From NCBI GenBank assembly GCA_963720375.1, contig CAVRFM010000012.1, forward strand, positions 91,681 to 155,680: 64,000 nt of DNA, given 5' to 3'. The position numbers and the translations under genes are program-made. Under the pieces are notes generated by a model. The model was given only the letters and a program-made list of their open reading frames with translations. It did no database searches and was not told the DNA's origin. Shown piece by piece: positions 16,567-25,478 of this stretch. This DNA is from JAPLHP01 sp963720375. GTDB lineage: Bacteria; Chloroflexota; Dehalococcoidia; UBA2247; RBG-13-53-26. Every line of letters starts with the position of its first letter. Within the stretch, counting starts at the first letter, position 1.

Positions 16567-17325
16567 ATGAAACAGGTAACCGCCATCGTCGTGTCTAATA
16601 GTGAGATAATGCCTCGGATCCATCTTGTCTGGTTGGAAGCGCCGGAAATTGCCAGGATTGCACGTCCCGGGCAATTCGTTATGGTACGGTGTGGGGACAG
16701 CCACGATCCTTTATTGCGGCGGCCATTGAGCATTCATCAGGCTGACGGCTCAGGGAAGATTGCATTGCTTTTAAGTGTCGTGGGCCGAGGTACCTCGTGG
16801 CTTTCTCGATGCCAGAGGGGAGATTGCCTTGACCTTGTGGGGCCTCTGGGCAATGGCTTTTCTATTCAGCCTGCTTCCCGCAGGCTTCTTCTGATAGGTG
16901 GTGGAATTGGTATCGCGCCTTTGATCTTTCTGGCAGATAGAGCTCTTAGCCAGGGATGCTCGGTCACGCTTCTCGTGGGAGCTCAGGATGCCTCCTCTCT
17001 TTACCCTAGATCTCTGCTGTCACCATCGATCAACCTTATCACAGCTACCGAGGATGGCTCGGAAGGGGCAAGAGGCATGGTGACTGACATTATCGGTGAT
17101 CTTGCCAAGCAGGCTGACCAGCTCTTTGCCTGCGGGCCAGTCTCCATGTACCAGTCTATGTTAGCCAATGAGTGCTTAATATCGAGGCCGCTCCAGGTCT
17201 CTCTGGAAGTGGTGATGGGTTGTGGAGTGGGAGCATGCTACGGCTGCACCATAAAGACTGGGAAGGGGCTGCGACAGGTATGTCAGGATGGGCCCGTGTT
17301 CGATCTGAATGATATTCTCTGGTAG
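16567..17325 (+). CDS. pyrK: Dihydroorotate dehydrogenase electron-transfer subunit (PyrK)
   Basis: 252 aa. Ferredoxin-NADP reductase-like protein with FAD-binding RRPLSIHQADG near residue 57, NAD-binding LLLIGGGIGIAPLIFLA near 110, CGPVSM, and a C-terminal [2Fe-2S] site MGCGVGACYGCTIKT plus a later Cys. In type 1B enzymes it passes electrons from PyrD to NAD+. No pyrD lies next to it in this window, although PyrK is normally adjacent to PyrD, so pyrD must be elsewhere or PyrK serves another dehydrogenase. A 160-bp gap separates it from pyrC. Confidence 0.92.
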   Translation: MKQVTAIVVSNSEIMPRIHLVWLEAPEIARIARPGQFVMVRCGDSHDPLLRRPLSIHQADGSGKIALLLSVVGRGTSWLSRCQRGDCLDLVGPLGNGFSIQPASRRLLLIGGGIGIAPLIFLADRALSQGCSVTLLVGAQDASSLYPRSLLSPSINLITATEDGSEGARGMVTDIIGDLAKQADQLFACGPVSMYQSMLANECLISRPLQVSLEVVMGCGVGACYGCTIKTGKGLRQVCQDGPVFDLNDILW

Positions 17326-17340
17326 AGGAGGTGATGCCAA

Positions 17341-17757
17341 GTGGTGGAGAGCAGGCGGATAAGGATCAAGACCAATGGGAATTGTGAGATTATAGACATA
17401 ACCGGACAGGTAGCAAAGGAAGTTGATGGTTCACCTATTGGGAGTGGAATCGTAACTGTCTTTGCAGTTGGCTCAACCGCAGGAATTGCCACGATTGAGT
17501 TTGAATCCGGGCTATTGTCTGACTTCAAGGAGATGTGGGATAGGGTGGCTCCTGTTGGTATGGACTACCAGCATAACCGTGCTTGGGGAGATGGTAATGG
17601 CCACTCGCACGTGCGTGCCTCGCTTCTCAGTGCCTCTCTAACCGTACCCTTTATCAACAAGAAGATGACTTTGGGAACTTGGCAGCAGATTGTCTATGTC
17701 GATTTTGATAACCGTCCCCGATCAAGGGAGGTAGTCGTTCAGATCATAGGAGAATAG
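17341..17757 (+). CDS. yjbQ: YjbQ family protein (UPF0047)
   Basis: 138 aa, full length. The signature GNGHSHVRASLLSAS followed by GTWQQIVYVDFDNRPR is diagnostic of the YjbQ/UPF0047 family (TIGR00149). E. coli YjbQ shows weak thiamine-phosphate synthase-like activity in vivo; the real role is unsettled. The start is GTG at 17341, 9 nt after GGAGG (17327-17331). It sits in the operon between pyrK and the acyl-CoA synthetase alpha gene with gaps of 15 and 7 nt, which gives no obvious functional link. Confidence 0.9.
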   Translation: MVESRRIRIKTNGNCEIIDITGQVAKEVDGSPIGSGIVTVFAVGSTAGIATIEFESGLLSDFKEMWDRVAPVGMDYQHNRAWGDGNGHSHVRASLLSASLTVPFINKKMTLGTWQQIVYVDFDNRPRSREVVVQIIGE

Positions 17758-17764
17758 GCATCGA

Positions 17765-19174
17765 ATGCCGGATATAGACTTTGTGTTTTGCCCCAAGTCA
17801 GTTGCTATTGTAGGTGTCTCTTCAAATGCTGATTCCCTTACCAATCGGAATTTTCTGCAGCCACTATTGGACTGCAATTATCAGGGGAAAATCTATCCGG
17901 TTAATCCTAACTTGAATGAGATCAAGGGGCTGAAGGCCTATCATAGCATTCTGGACATACCCGGGCCTGTGGATGCTGTGGTCTGCGCTCTTCCGGCTTC
18001 CCTCACACCAAGGCTTATACATGAATGTGTTACAGCAAAAGCCAGGGTAGTTAGCTGTTTTACATCAGGCTTTAGTGAGACTGGGGAAGAAGAAGGCCTG
18101 AGATTGGAGAGGGAAATAATCGAGATTGCCCGGCGTGGCGGGGTACGCATTATTGGCCCCAATTGTCTAGGGATACACAATCCTGGGATAGGTTTGACCT
18201 TTGAGGCCAGCGGCTCCAAACGGGGTGGTAATGTCGGTTTCATGTCTCAGAGTGGGGGAAATACCAGAGAGTTGATTCTTGTTGGAGCACAGCGTGGCAT
18301 ATTCTTCAGCAAAGCTGTGAGCTATGGAAATGCCGCTGACCTCAATGAGGGAGATTTCTTGGAATACTTTGCTTGTGATAAGGATACCAGGATAATTGCT
18401 GCCTATATCGAAGGGATAAAGCAGCCGCGGAGATTCAGCATGGTGCTTCGAGAAACAACAAAGCAAAAACCTGTGATTATTCTCAAAGGGGGAAGGACCG
18501 GGGCGGGTACCAGGGCAGTGATGTCGCATACAAGTTCTCTCGCCGGAACCGGGGAAATATGGGATGCTCTTTGCCGGCAGGCTGGAGCAACACAGGTTGT
18601 AGATTTACCGGAAATGGCAGATGCTATTCTGGCGTTTTCATATCTGAAACCACCACGAGGAAGAAGAGTCGGTATTCTTGGGATAGGAGGAGGGGCCAGT
18701 GTTCAGGCGGCTGATGATTGCGAGAACGCTGGGCTTGTTGTACCTGCTTTCCCTCTGTCTATTAGACAGGATTTGCGCAAGTTCACGCCGCCAGCCGGGA
18801 CCGGCCTATCTAATCCTGTAGATACTTCACCAGACGTATACTGGGATCCAGACTTGTTTGCCAAGACCGCCAGGGTCATTGCTGGCTATGATGGAATCGA
18901 TGTGATACTGGTAATGTTCGCTGCTGTTCAGGCCGCCAAACGTGGAGTCCCGGCATTAAGACGTCAGCTTGAAGCTGTCATTGGTGTGGGCCAGAAAACC
19001 GATAAGTCTGTGGCCATTGTCCTGTTCACGGCTGGTATATTAGAGGCTGAGAAGATAGCTGCTGAAGTACAGGGGCTGTGTCTTGAGGCAGGGTTTCCGG
19101 TCTATCCCTCGATAGGCAGAGCCGCTCAGGCTATTGCCCAGCTTATCTCTTATCATGAAAATCGAGGTTCGTAA
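17765..19174 (+). CDS. ADP-forming acyl-CoA synthetase, alpha subunit
   Basis: 469 aa with an N-terminal CoA-binding Rossmann domain (SVAIVGVSSNADS at about residues 12-24), then two succinyl-CoA ligase-like domains with GPNCLG (131-136) and MSQSGG (160-165). MSHTSSLAG contains His255, at the position of the phosphohistidine of archaeal ADP-forming acetyl-CoA synthetases. With an ATP-grasp beta subunit it makes ATP from acyl-CoA, ADP and phosphate. The only beta subunit in the window is at 60935, about 43 kb away. The substrate could be acetate, branched or aryl acids. It is the last gene of the pyr transcription unit by spacing. Confidence 0.9.
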   Translation: MPDIDFVFCPKSVAIVGVSSNADSLTNRNFLQPLLDCNYQGKIYPVNPNLNEIKGLKAYHSILDIPGPVDAVVCALPASLTPRLIHECVTAKARVVSCFTSGFSETGEEEGLRLEREIIEIARRGGVRIIGPNCLGIHNPGIGLTFEASGSKRGGNVGFMSQSGGNTRELILVGAQRGIFFSKAVSYGNAADLNEGDFLEYFACDKDTRIIAAYIEGIKQPRRFSMVLRETTKQKPVIILKGGRTGAGTRAVMSHTSSLAGTGEIWDALCRQAGATQVVDLPEMADAILAFSYLKPPRGRRVGILGIGGGASVQAADDCENAGLVVPAFPLSIRQDLRKFTPPAGTGLSNPVDTSPDVYWDPDLFAKTARVIAGYDGIDVILVMFAAVQAAKRGVPALRRQLEAVIGVGQKTDKSVAIVLFTAGILEAEKIAAEVQGLCLEAGFPVYPSIGRAAQAIAQLISYHENRGS

Positions 19175-19348
19175 GCATCTCATAGATTACTCTGAGTTTC
19201 ACTTCAGTTGTATCCTCTAATTATCTTAATGTTTCCAGTGCCCCATTGTTTGCAGGACGTTGTGTTTCATATCTCTCTTAATCCCCTGAATAGACAGGAT
19301 TGAGAAAGTAGCCTAATAAAGATGTGCATGGATTGACCTTCCCAAAAG

Positions 19349-19377
19349 TAGACTTATTCTAAAGCTTAGTATATAAT
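19349..19377 (+). promoter_or_regulatory. Distal promoter of the rpsL cluster
   Basis: TAGACT (19349-19354), 17-nt spacer, TATAAT (19372-19377). The -10 box is a perfect match. It is about 117 nt upstream of rpsL. Confidence 0.6.
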
Positions 19378-19437
19378 ACTCGAGTTGTCTTTGAATGGTT
19401 AGTATTTATTGTTCGCTGCCAATCAGTCCGGTTTATC

Positions 19438-19466
19438 TTGACTTTTAGCGTGGTTGATGATAGATT
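19438..19466 (+). promoter_or_regulatory. Proximal promoter of the rpsL cluster
   Basis: TTGACT (19438-19443), 17-nt spacer, TAGATT (19461-19466). The predicted transcript would start about 20 nt before the rpsL ATG, leaving a very short leader without a Shine-Dalgarno sequence. Confidence 0.55.
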
Positions 19467-19493
19467 ACAACCTCGTGTCTTTTTTTAGATAAA

Positions 19494-19928
19494 ATGCCTA
19501 CAGTTAATCAACTTGTGAGACATGGTCGGAAGAAGATTTTGCGGAGGACTAAGGCTCCGTCGCTGCGCGTTGGGTTTAATACGCTGAAGCGCCGGGCGAC
19601 AAAAACCAAGGGTTCTCCGCAGAAGAGGGGTGTTTGTATCCAGGTTAAGACCATGACCCCCAAGAAGCCAAATTCTGCCTTGCGTAAGATTGCCAGGGTG
19701 CGACTGACCAATGGAATGGAGGTCACTGCCTATATTCCTGGTGAGGGGCATAATTTGCAGGAACACTCTGTGGTGCTGATTCGGGGCGGTCGTGTAAAAG
19801 ATTTACCTGGAGTACGCTACCACATTGTGCGTGGCACCTTGGATGCCGGTGGCGTGGTTGATCGCCGACAGGGCCGCAGTAGATATGGAGCAAAGCAGGT
19901 AAAAGGCTCGGGAGCTTCTGGAGCCTAG
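19494..19928 (+). CDS. rpsL: Ribosomal protein uS12
   Basis: 144 aa decoding-centre protein of the 30S subunit. TPKKPNSALRK (Lys57/Lys58, the E. coli Lys42/43 positions) and GGRVKDLPGVRYH are wild type at sites where streptomycin-resistance changes occur. An insertion of about 15 residues near residues 24-38 (LRVGFNTLKRRATKTKG region) makes it the longer S12 type. No Shine-Dalgarno sequence precedes the ATG. It is the first gene of the ribosomal cluster. Confidence 0.98.
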   Translation: MPTVNQLVRHGRKKILRRTKAPSLRVGFNTLKRRATKTKGSPQKRGVCIQVKTMTPKKPNSALRKIARVRLTNGMEVTAYIPGEGHNLQEHSVVLIRGGRVKDLPGVRYHIVRGTLDAGGVVDRRQGRSRYGAKQVKGSGASGA

Positions 19929-19998
19929 GGTTTCCTGGGTTGTTGAGGGGTGGGTGAAGAAAGTGCCCGAGTTTTTTTTGTGGTCTGGAGACTAGAAG

Positions 19999-20469
19999 AT
20001 GTCGAGAAAAGGTAAAACACCAAAGAGAAAGACGCCGCCTGATACCAGATATGGTAGCCAGTTGGTGTCTAGGTTCACAAACAAGTTGATGAAATGGGGC
20101 AAGAAGAGGAAGGCGGAGGGGATTATATACATTGCCCTTGAGATGGCTTCAGAACAGCTAAAGAAACCACCAGTCGAGGTTTTGGAGCAAGCGATCAAGA
20201 ATACGACCCCTCTCCTTCAAGTGAAAGCCCGTCGTGTTGCTGGGGCGACCTATCAGGTGCCTGTAGAGGTGAGCGGTGACCGTGGCACGGCCATGGCGAT
20301 AAGGTGGCTGCTGGATGCGTCCAGATCACGAAGTGGTAAGTCAATGGCAGAAAAGCTTGCTGCCGAGATTGTAGATGCTTGTCATGGTCAGGGAGTGGCG
20401 GTCAAGAAGCGTGAGGATACTCATAAGATGGCAGAGGCGAACAGAGCCTTTGCACACTTCAGGTGGTAG
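19999..20469 (+). CDS. rpsG: Ribosomal protein uS7
   Basis: 156 aa, the full length of the family, which nucleates assembly of the 30S head. RKGKTPKRKTPPDTRYGS at the N-terminus and GDRGTAMAIRWLLDASRSR with KREDTHKMAEANRAFAHFRW at the C-terminus are conserved. It lies 70 nt after rpsL in the usual str order. Confidence 0.98.
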   Translation: MSRKGKTPKRKTPPDTRYGSQLVSRFTNKLMKWGKKRKAEGIIYIALEMASEQLKKPPVEVLEQAIKNTTPLLQVKARRVAGATYQVPVEVSGDRGTAMAIRWLLDASRSRSGKSMAEKLAAEIVDACHGQGVAVKKREDTHKMAEANRAFAHFRW

Positions 20470-20510
20470 GAAAGTTGGTTACTACCAAGCAGCGTTCTCG
20501 AACGATTGAT

Positions 20511-22634
20511 ATGCCTGAATCAGATATAGTTAAGGCAAAGGCGAGGGAGACGTCTGAGGCGTTTTCCCTATCCCAGGTAAGAAATATTGGGATAATTGCT
20601 CATATAGATGCCGGTAAGACTACCGTCACCGAAAGAATTCTCTATTGCACGGGCCGTACCTACAAGATCGGGGGGGTGGATGAAGGAACGGCAGTAATGG
20701 ACTGGATGGACCAGGAACGTGAGCGGGGAATCACTATTACTGCTGCGGCTACTACCTGCTACTGGCTGGGGCATCGCATTAATATCATCGATACGCCTGG
20801 GCATGTGGATTTCACTGCTGAAGTGGAACGCAGCCTGCGGGTGCTTGATGGTGGAGTGGTGGTTTTTGATGCTGTTGCAGGTGTGCAACCTCAGTCGGAG
20901 ACGGTGTGGCGTCAGGCGGATAGGTACCATGTTCCCAGAGTCTGTTTTATCAATAAGATGGATCGTGTGGGCGCTAATTTCCATCGGACTGTGGCCATGA
21001 TAGGCAAGATCCTCGGTTCTAAAGTAGTGCCTATTCAATTACCTTTGGGTGAGGAGAAGTCCTTTGAGGGGATTATTGATCTGATAGAAAACAGGGCCTG
21101 GATCTTTCCAGAAGATATCAATTCTCTGCCCATGGAGATGGACATTCCTCAAGACTATGTAGAGAGAGCCAAAGAGCAGCGAGAGGTGTTGGTGGAGAGG
21201 TTGGCTGAAGAGGATGATCAGTTGATGGGGGCTTATTTGGAGGGGCGCAGCATCACGACTTTAGAGATCAAAGAGGCCTTGCGTAGAGCAACTCTAGCTA
21301 ATAGGGTTGTTCCTGTTCTTTGTGGCAGTGCTTTAGGGAATAAGGGGATCCAGCCACTTCTTGATAGTGTAGTGAATTATCTTCCTTCACCTTTAGATGT
21401 GCCAGCGGTTGAGGGCACTGATCCTGAGACTGGTGCGATGGCTAAGCGCCCAGCGGATATAGAGGCACCTTTCTCAGCCCTTGCCTTTAAGGTGGTTACC
21501 GATCCCTTCGTTGGCAGGCTGGTATATCTCAGAGTTTATTCAGGCAAAGCGGAATCCGGAGCAAAATTGTTCAATGCTACCAGGGATCAGAAAGAGCGCC
21601 TTGGCAGATTACTCTTAATGCATGCGAATCATAGAGAAGACGTAAACGAGGCCTATGCTGGCGGGATTGTTGCAGCGATAGGTTTGAAGAATACCCTTAC
21701 CGGTGACACGCTGTGTGATCCCGGGGCTCCTATCATTCTTGAGAATATCCGTTTTCCTATACCGGTGATATCGGTTGCTATTGAGGCGAAGACCAAAGCT
21801 GATCAGGACAGGATAGGGGAGGCTCTCCAGAAATTGATGGAAGAAGATCCCACCTTCGAAACGCATTACGATGAAGACACGGGCCAGACCATCATATCCG
21901 GAATGGGTGAGCTTCATTTGGAAGTTCTGCTGGAGCGCATGCGTCGCGAGTTTAGAGTGGAGTCAAAGACAGGCAAGCCGCAGGTGGCATATAGGGAGAC
22001 TATCACCGAGCCGGTGGAGGCAGAGGGAAGATTCATCAGACAGTTTGGTGGGCATGGGCAGTACGGTTGCGTGGTGCTCGGACTGGAGCCCGGTGAGAGG
22101 GGTAGCGGTTTTGCCTTTTTCAACAAGATCAAGGCTGGCGCTATACCCAGGGAATTCATCCCGGCAGTTGAAGCTGGAGTGAAGGAAGCCTTGCAGAGAG
22201 GGGTTTTGGCTAACTATCCTGTAGTTGATGTCAAAGTGACACTTCGTGACGGTAGTTTTCATGAGGTGGATTCCTCCGAAATTGCTTTCAAGATGGCCGG
22301 ATCAATTGCTTTTAAGGAGGGAGTGCGCCGAGCTAAACCTGTGATTCTTGAGCCCATTATGAAACTGGAAGTGTTTACTCCGGAGCAGTTCCTGGGTGAT
22401 ATCCTGGGAGATCTTGATGCTAGAAGAGCGCGAATTGATGGCATTGAAGCCCAGGGAGATATGAGGGTTATTCATGGTTTTATATCCTTGGGGGAGACTT
22501 TTGGCTACGCCACCGTAATCCGGTCCTTGAGCCAGGGTAAATCAACTCACTCCATGGAATTTCATCATTATCAAGAGGTACCCCCGGGTTTGGTGGATCA
22601 GATTATTCCTAAAGTCAGGGGAAGGGTAGTTTAA
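20511..22634 (+). CDS. fusA: Elongation factor G
   Basis: 707 aa GTPase that drives ribosomal translocation. GTPase motifs, counted from the ATG at 20511, are AHIDAGKTT (30-38), RGITI (72-76), DTPGH (94-98) and NKMD (138-141), followed by domains II-V ending with HYQEVPPGLVDQII. The frame is open back to a GTG at 20463 that overlaps rpsG. Neither start has a clear Shine-Dalgarno sequence; the ATG is preferred because the extra 16 residues do not look like EF-G. tufA, which normally follows, is absent and rpsJ starts at the next base. Confidence 0.96.
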   Translation: MPESDIVKAKARETSEAFSLSQVRNIGIIAHIDAGKTTVTERILYCTGRTYKIGGVDEGTAVMDWMDQERERGITITAAATTCYWLGHRINIIDTPGHVDFTAEVERSLRVLDGGVVVFDAVAGVQPQSETVWRQADRYHVPRVCFINKMDRVGANFHRTVAMIGKILGSKVVPIQLPLGEEKSFEGIIDLIENRAWIFPEDINSLPMEMDIPQDYVERAKEQREVLVERLAEEDDQLMGAYLEGRSITTLEIKEALRRATLANRVVPVLCGSALGNKGIQPLLDSVVNYLPSPLDVPAVEGTDPETGAMAKRPADIEAPFSALAFKVVTDPFVGRLVYLRVYSGKAESGAKLFNATRDQKERLGRLLLMHANHREDVNEAYAGGIVAAIGLKNTLTGDTLCDPGAPIILENIRFPIPVISVAIEAKTKADQDRIGEALQKLMEEDPTFETHYDEDTGQTIISGMGELHLEVLLERMRREFRVESKTGKPQVAYRETITEPVEAEGRFIRQFGGHGQYGCVVLGLEPGERGSGFAFFNKIKAGAIPREFIPAVEAGVKEALQRGVLANYPVVDVKVTLRDGSFHEVDSSEIAFKMAGSIAFKEGVRRAKPVILEPIMKLEVFTPEQFLGDILGDLDARRARIDGIEAQGDMRVIHGFISLGETFGYATVIRSLSQGKSTHSMEFHHYQEVPPGLVDQIIPKVRGRVV

Positions 22635-22635
22635 C

Positions 22636-22944
22636 GTGCCGAAGCAGAAGATCCGAATTAAATTGAAGTCTTTTGACCATAAGGTGCTTGATCAGTCCGC
22701 GGTTCAGATCACGGAGACAGCGGAGCAGACTGGAGCCCGAGTGGCAGGGCCAGTTCCTTTGCCAACACACATTCAGAAATTCTGTGTTATCCGATCTCCC
22801 TTTATTGATAAAGACTCGAGAGAGCAATTTGAGATCAGGACTCACAGGCGTCTTATAGACATCCTTGACCCTACCTCCAAAACGATCGAGGCTCTAACCC
22901 GGCTCAATCTTCCCGCGGGGGTAGATGTGGAGATAAAGCTGTAG
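22636..22944 (+). CDS. rpsJ: Ribosomal protein uS10
   Basis: 102 aa, GTG start one base after fusA. IRIKLKSFDHKVLDQS at the N-terminus and PLPTHIQKFCVIRSPFIDK with RTHRRLIDI are family hallmarks. S10 sits in the 30S head and, in bacteria that have it, is also the NusE antitermination partner. It opens the S10 part of the cluster directly behind the str part. Confidence 0.98.
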   Translation: MPKQKIRIKLKSFDHKVLDQSAVQITETAEQTGARVAGPVPLPTHIQKFCVIRSPFIDKDSREQFEIRTHRRLIDILDPTSKTIEALTRLNLPAGVDVEIKL

Positions 22945-23063
22945 GGTGGATACTACTGGGCAAAAGAGGGACAGAGGAGCTGGTTGTCGATGACGATGAA
23001 GGAAGGTAAGGGAGCCATTGAGAAAAGCGGTATGGGGCTTTATCGTTCTTGGGTAGGAAGATA

Positions 23064-23708
23064 ATGGCGACAGCGATTAAGGGCATTCTAGGTCGCAAGT
23101 TGGGCATGACACAAATGTTTGATGAAGGCGGGAGCCTGGAGGCAGTTACTGCTATTGAAGCTGGTCCTTGTGTTGTTTCTCAAGTGAAAACTCAAGCTAA
23201 GGATGGCTACAGCGCGGTACAACTCGGTTTTGGTGAGGCCAAGCGCCTCAATTCTCCGATGAAGGGGCATCTTAAGGGAGCAGGTCGTCAGCTGAGATAT
23301 CTTAGGGAGATTATGGTTGATGAAGCCGCTGCGTTTGAGGTGGGGCAGAGTCTGAACGCTGGTATATTTGAAAAAGGCGAGAGAGTTGATATAAGAGGGA
23401 TATCGAAAGGCAAAGGTTTTGCAGGCGGGGTGAAACGATACCACTTTCGAGGGGGGCCCAAAACACATGGTCAGTCAGACCGGCACCGTGCCCCTGGTTC
23501 AGTTGGTGGTACCACTTCTCCTGGCCGGGTGTACAAGGGCACGCGTATGGCCGGGCATATGGGGAGCGACAGGGTAATTATCCGCAATCTTGAGGTGGTG
23601 CAGGCTGATGCAGGACGCAATCTTATCTTGATAAAGGGTGCAGTACCTGGTGCTGTGGGTGGGCTATTGTTGATTACGAGCAGGAAGTTGGCCAAGAAGA
23701 GAAGGTAG
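23064..23708 (+). CDS. rplC: Ribosomal protein uL3
   Basis: 214 aa, one of the first proteins to bind 23S rRNA; its central loop reaches the peptidyl-transferase centre. IKGILGRKLGMTQMF begins the protein, and VDIRGISKGKGFAGGVKRY, GQSDRHRAPGSVGGTTSPG and AGHMGSDRVI are conserved. ATG at 23064 is chosen over an in-frame start at 23049 because it gives the standard N-terminus and follows AGGAAG. A 119-bp gap without a gene precedes it. Confidence 0.98.
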   Translation: MATAIKGILGRKLGMTQMFDEGGSLEAVTAIEAGPCVVSQVKTQAKDGYSAVQLGFGEAKRLNSPMKGHLKGAGRQLRYLREIMVDEAAAFEVGQSLNAGIFEKGERVDIRGISKGKGFAGGVKRYHFRGGPKTHGQSDRHRAPGSVGGTTSPGRVYKGTRMAGHMGSDRVIIRNLEVVQADAGRNLILIKGAVPGAVGGLLLITSRKLAKKRR

Positions 23709-23710
23709 AG

Positions 23711-24358
23711 ATGCAGTTCCCAGTCCGTAACGTTGAAGGTCAGGTTGTTGAACAGGTGCAGATTGAAGATAGCGTTTTTGCGCAACCTTTCAATGAAGGC
23801 TTGGTGCATCAGGCCATGGTGAGGCAATTGGCCAATGCTCGCCAGGGAACAGCAGATACCAAGACGCGGGGTTTGGTGGCTGGGAGCACCAGGAAGCTCT
23901 ATCGTCAGAAGCATACGGGGCGTGCTCGCCGAGGTAGCATACGCTCACCTCTCCTCAGAGGTGGTGGTATAGTTTTTGGCCCTCACCCTAGAAGCTATAG
24001 GCAAAGGATGCCTAAGAAGATGCGCCGTTTGGCGCTGAGATGTGTACTTTCAGCAAAGGCTTCTTCAGGTGAGATGGTGGTAATAGACCGATTCCAGATG
24101 AGTCAACCCAAAGCGACGGAGATGGGTCGAATATTAAAGGCACTGGGCGTTGATTCATCGATTCTCATTGTTACTCTTGGGCCGGAGTCGGATGTAATCT
24201 TGTCGGCACGCAATTTGGCGGGAACCAAGACGCTACCGGCTGGCTTGCTTAATGTGGTGGATGTTCTTTCGTATAAATTTTTGGTAATTACCGTAGAGGG
24301 GTTGCGCCATTTGGAGAAACTGTTGATAGGTGGCCGAACTGCTACCCAGCTTGGATAA
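23711..24358 (+). CDS. rplD: Ribosomal protein uL4
   Basis: 215 aa, lining the peptide exit tunnel. The tunnel-loop region TRKLYRQKHTGRARRGSIRSP, then GGGIVFGPHPRSYRQRMPKKMRR, is intact; this is where macrolide-resistance changes cluster. It begins 2 nt after rplC. Its C-terminal part (VDVLSYKFLVITVEGLRHLEK) matches the nucleotide-fold end of the family. Confidence 0.98.
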   Translation: MQFPVRNVEGQVVEQVQIEDSVFAQPFNEGLVHQAMVRQLANARQGTADTKTRGLVAGSTRKLYRQKHTGRARRGSIRSPLLRGGGIVFGPHPRSYRQRMPKKMRRLALRCVLSAKASSGEMVVIDRFQMSQPKATEMGRILKALGVDSSILIVTLGPESDVILSARNLAGTKTLPAGLLNVVDVLSYKFLVITVEGLRHLEKLLIGGRTATQLG

Positions 24359-24362
24359 GAGA

Positions 24363-24647
24363 ATGCATCTATATCAGGTATTGCGTCGTCCTTTAATTAC
24401 TGAAAAGATGACTGCTCTTCAGGAGCATAATAAGTATGCCTTTGAGGTGGCTGATGGAGCCAACAAGCATCAAATCAAAGAGGCGGTGGAGAAGGCTTTT
24501 AAGGTGAACGTTGAGGATGTAAATGTAATCACTGTCCCTGGTAAGACAAGAAGGATGGGAAGACGTCAGGTGAAGACCTCTTCCTGGAAAAAGGCTTTGG
24601 TTACCATCAAGACAGGGCAGAAGATTGAGTTTTTTGAGGGTGTTTAG
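24363..24647 (+). CDS. rplW: Ribosomal protein uL23
   Basis: 94 aa at the tunnel exit, the docking site of trigger factor and SRP. VLRRPLITEKMTAL near the N-terminus, KYAFEVADGANKHQIKEAVE and TRRMGRRQVKTSSWKKALV are typical. The ATG at 24363 gives the normal length; an upstream start at 24330 would overlap rplD by 29 nt. Confidence 0.97.
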   Translation: MHLYQVLRRPLITEKMTALQEHNKYAFEVADGANKHQIKEAVEKAFKVNVEDVNVITVPGKTRRMGRRQVKTSSWKKALVTIKTGQKIEFFEGV

Positions 24648-24649
24648 AA

Positions 24650-25474
24650 ATGGCGCTTAGAGTATATAAACCGACATCCCCGGGCAGGCGAGGTATGATC
24701 GGGCCAACCTTTGAGGAAATTACCAAGAAGGAGCCAGAGAAATCACTGCTCATGCCGCTGAAAAAGAAGGCTGGCCGTAACAATCAAGGCAGGATAACAG
24801 TGAGACATAGAGGTGGTGGTGCCAAGCGGATGCTACGGATTATCGATTTCAAGCGGGATAAGATTGGTATATCTGCTGAGGTACTAGCTATTGAATATGA
24901 CCCCAACCGCTCAGCTTATATTGCATTGGTTCAGTATGCCGATGGAGAGAAGCGCTATATCCTTGCCCCACTCGGCTTGACGGTGGGACACATTGTCACC
25001 TCGGGTCCTGATACTGAGGTGAAGCTAGGCAATGCTCTACCATTGGGGCAGATTCCTGTAGGTGTCATGATTCACAACATTGAATTACAGCATGGCAAGG
25101 GTGGGCAGATAGTGCGCAGTGCTGGGACCTCTGCACAGGTTATTGGGCGTGATGATGGCTATAGCTTGGTGAAGTTGCCTTCTGGGGAAGTGCGTAAGAT
25201 TCTGAGTGTTTGTATAGCTACTGTTGGGCAAGTGGGCAATGTAGATCATCAGAACGTGAAGTTGGGTAAGGCTGGTCGCAAGAGATTGATGGGCAGGCGA
25301 CCTGAGGTGCGAGGAGCAGTGATGAGCCCGCGTGATCACCCACACGGTGGGGGTGAGGGTAGAAATCCTAGAGGTATGAACCCAAAGACTCCTTGGGGTA
25401 AACCAGCCTTGGGCCACAAGACTCGCAGAAACAAAGTAAGCGATAGGATGATTGTCAAACGGAGAGAGAAATAG
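24650..25474 (+). CDS. rplB: Ribosomal protein uL2
   Basis: 274 aa, needed for subunit joining and peptidyl-transferase activity. The conserved HPHGGGEGR, containing the functionally important His, is present in RDHPHGGGEGRNPRG near residue 228, followed by PWGKPALGHKTR. The N-terminal RNA-binding fold shows GRNNQGRITVRHRGGG. It starts 2 nt after rplW. Confidence 0.98.
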   Translation: MALRVYKPTSPGRRGMIGPTFEEITKKEPEKSLLMPLKKKAGRNNQGRITVRHRGGGAKRMLRIIDFKRDKIGISAEVLAIEYDPNRSAYIALVQYADGEKRYILAPLGLTVGHIVTSGPDTEVKLGNALPLGQIPVGVMIHNIELQHGKGGQIVRSAGTSAQVIGRDDGYSLVKLPSGEVRKILSVCIATVGQVGNVDHQNVKLGKAGRKRLMGRRPEVRGAVMSPRDHPHGGGEGRNPRGMNPKTPWGKPALGHKTRRNKVSDRMIVKRREK

Positions 25475-25478
25475 GGAA

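Larger units (their letters stand above)
19175..19493. other. Intergenic promoter region of the ribosomal cluster
   Basis: 319 bp without a gene, AT-rich near its 3' end. It contains the two tandem promoters listed separately. No hairpin terminator for the upstream operon was found. Confidence 0.6.

Noticed and set aside
19906..19979. CTCGGG ... CCCGAG plus eight T after rpsL, looking like a terminator
   Set aside because: The loop would be over 50 nt and the gap lies inside a co-transcribed str cluster; not convincing as an intrinsic terminator.
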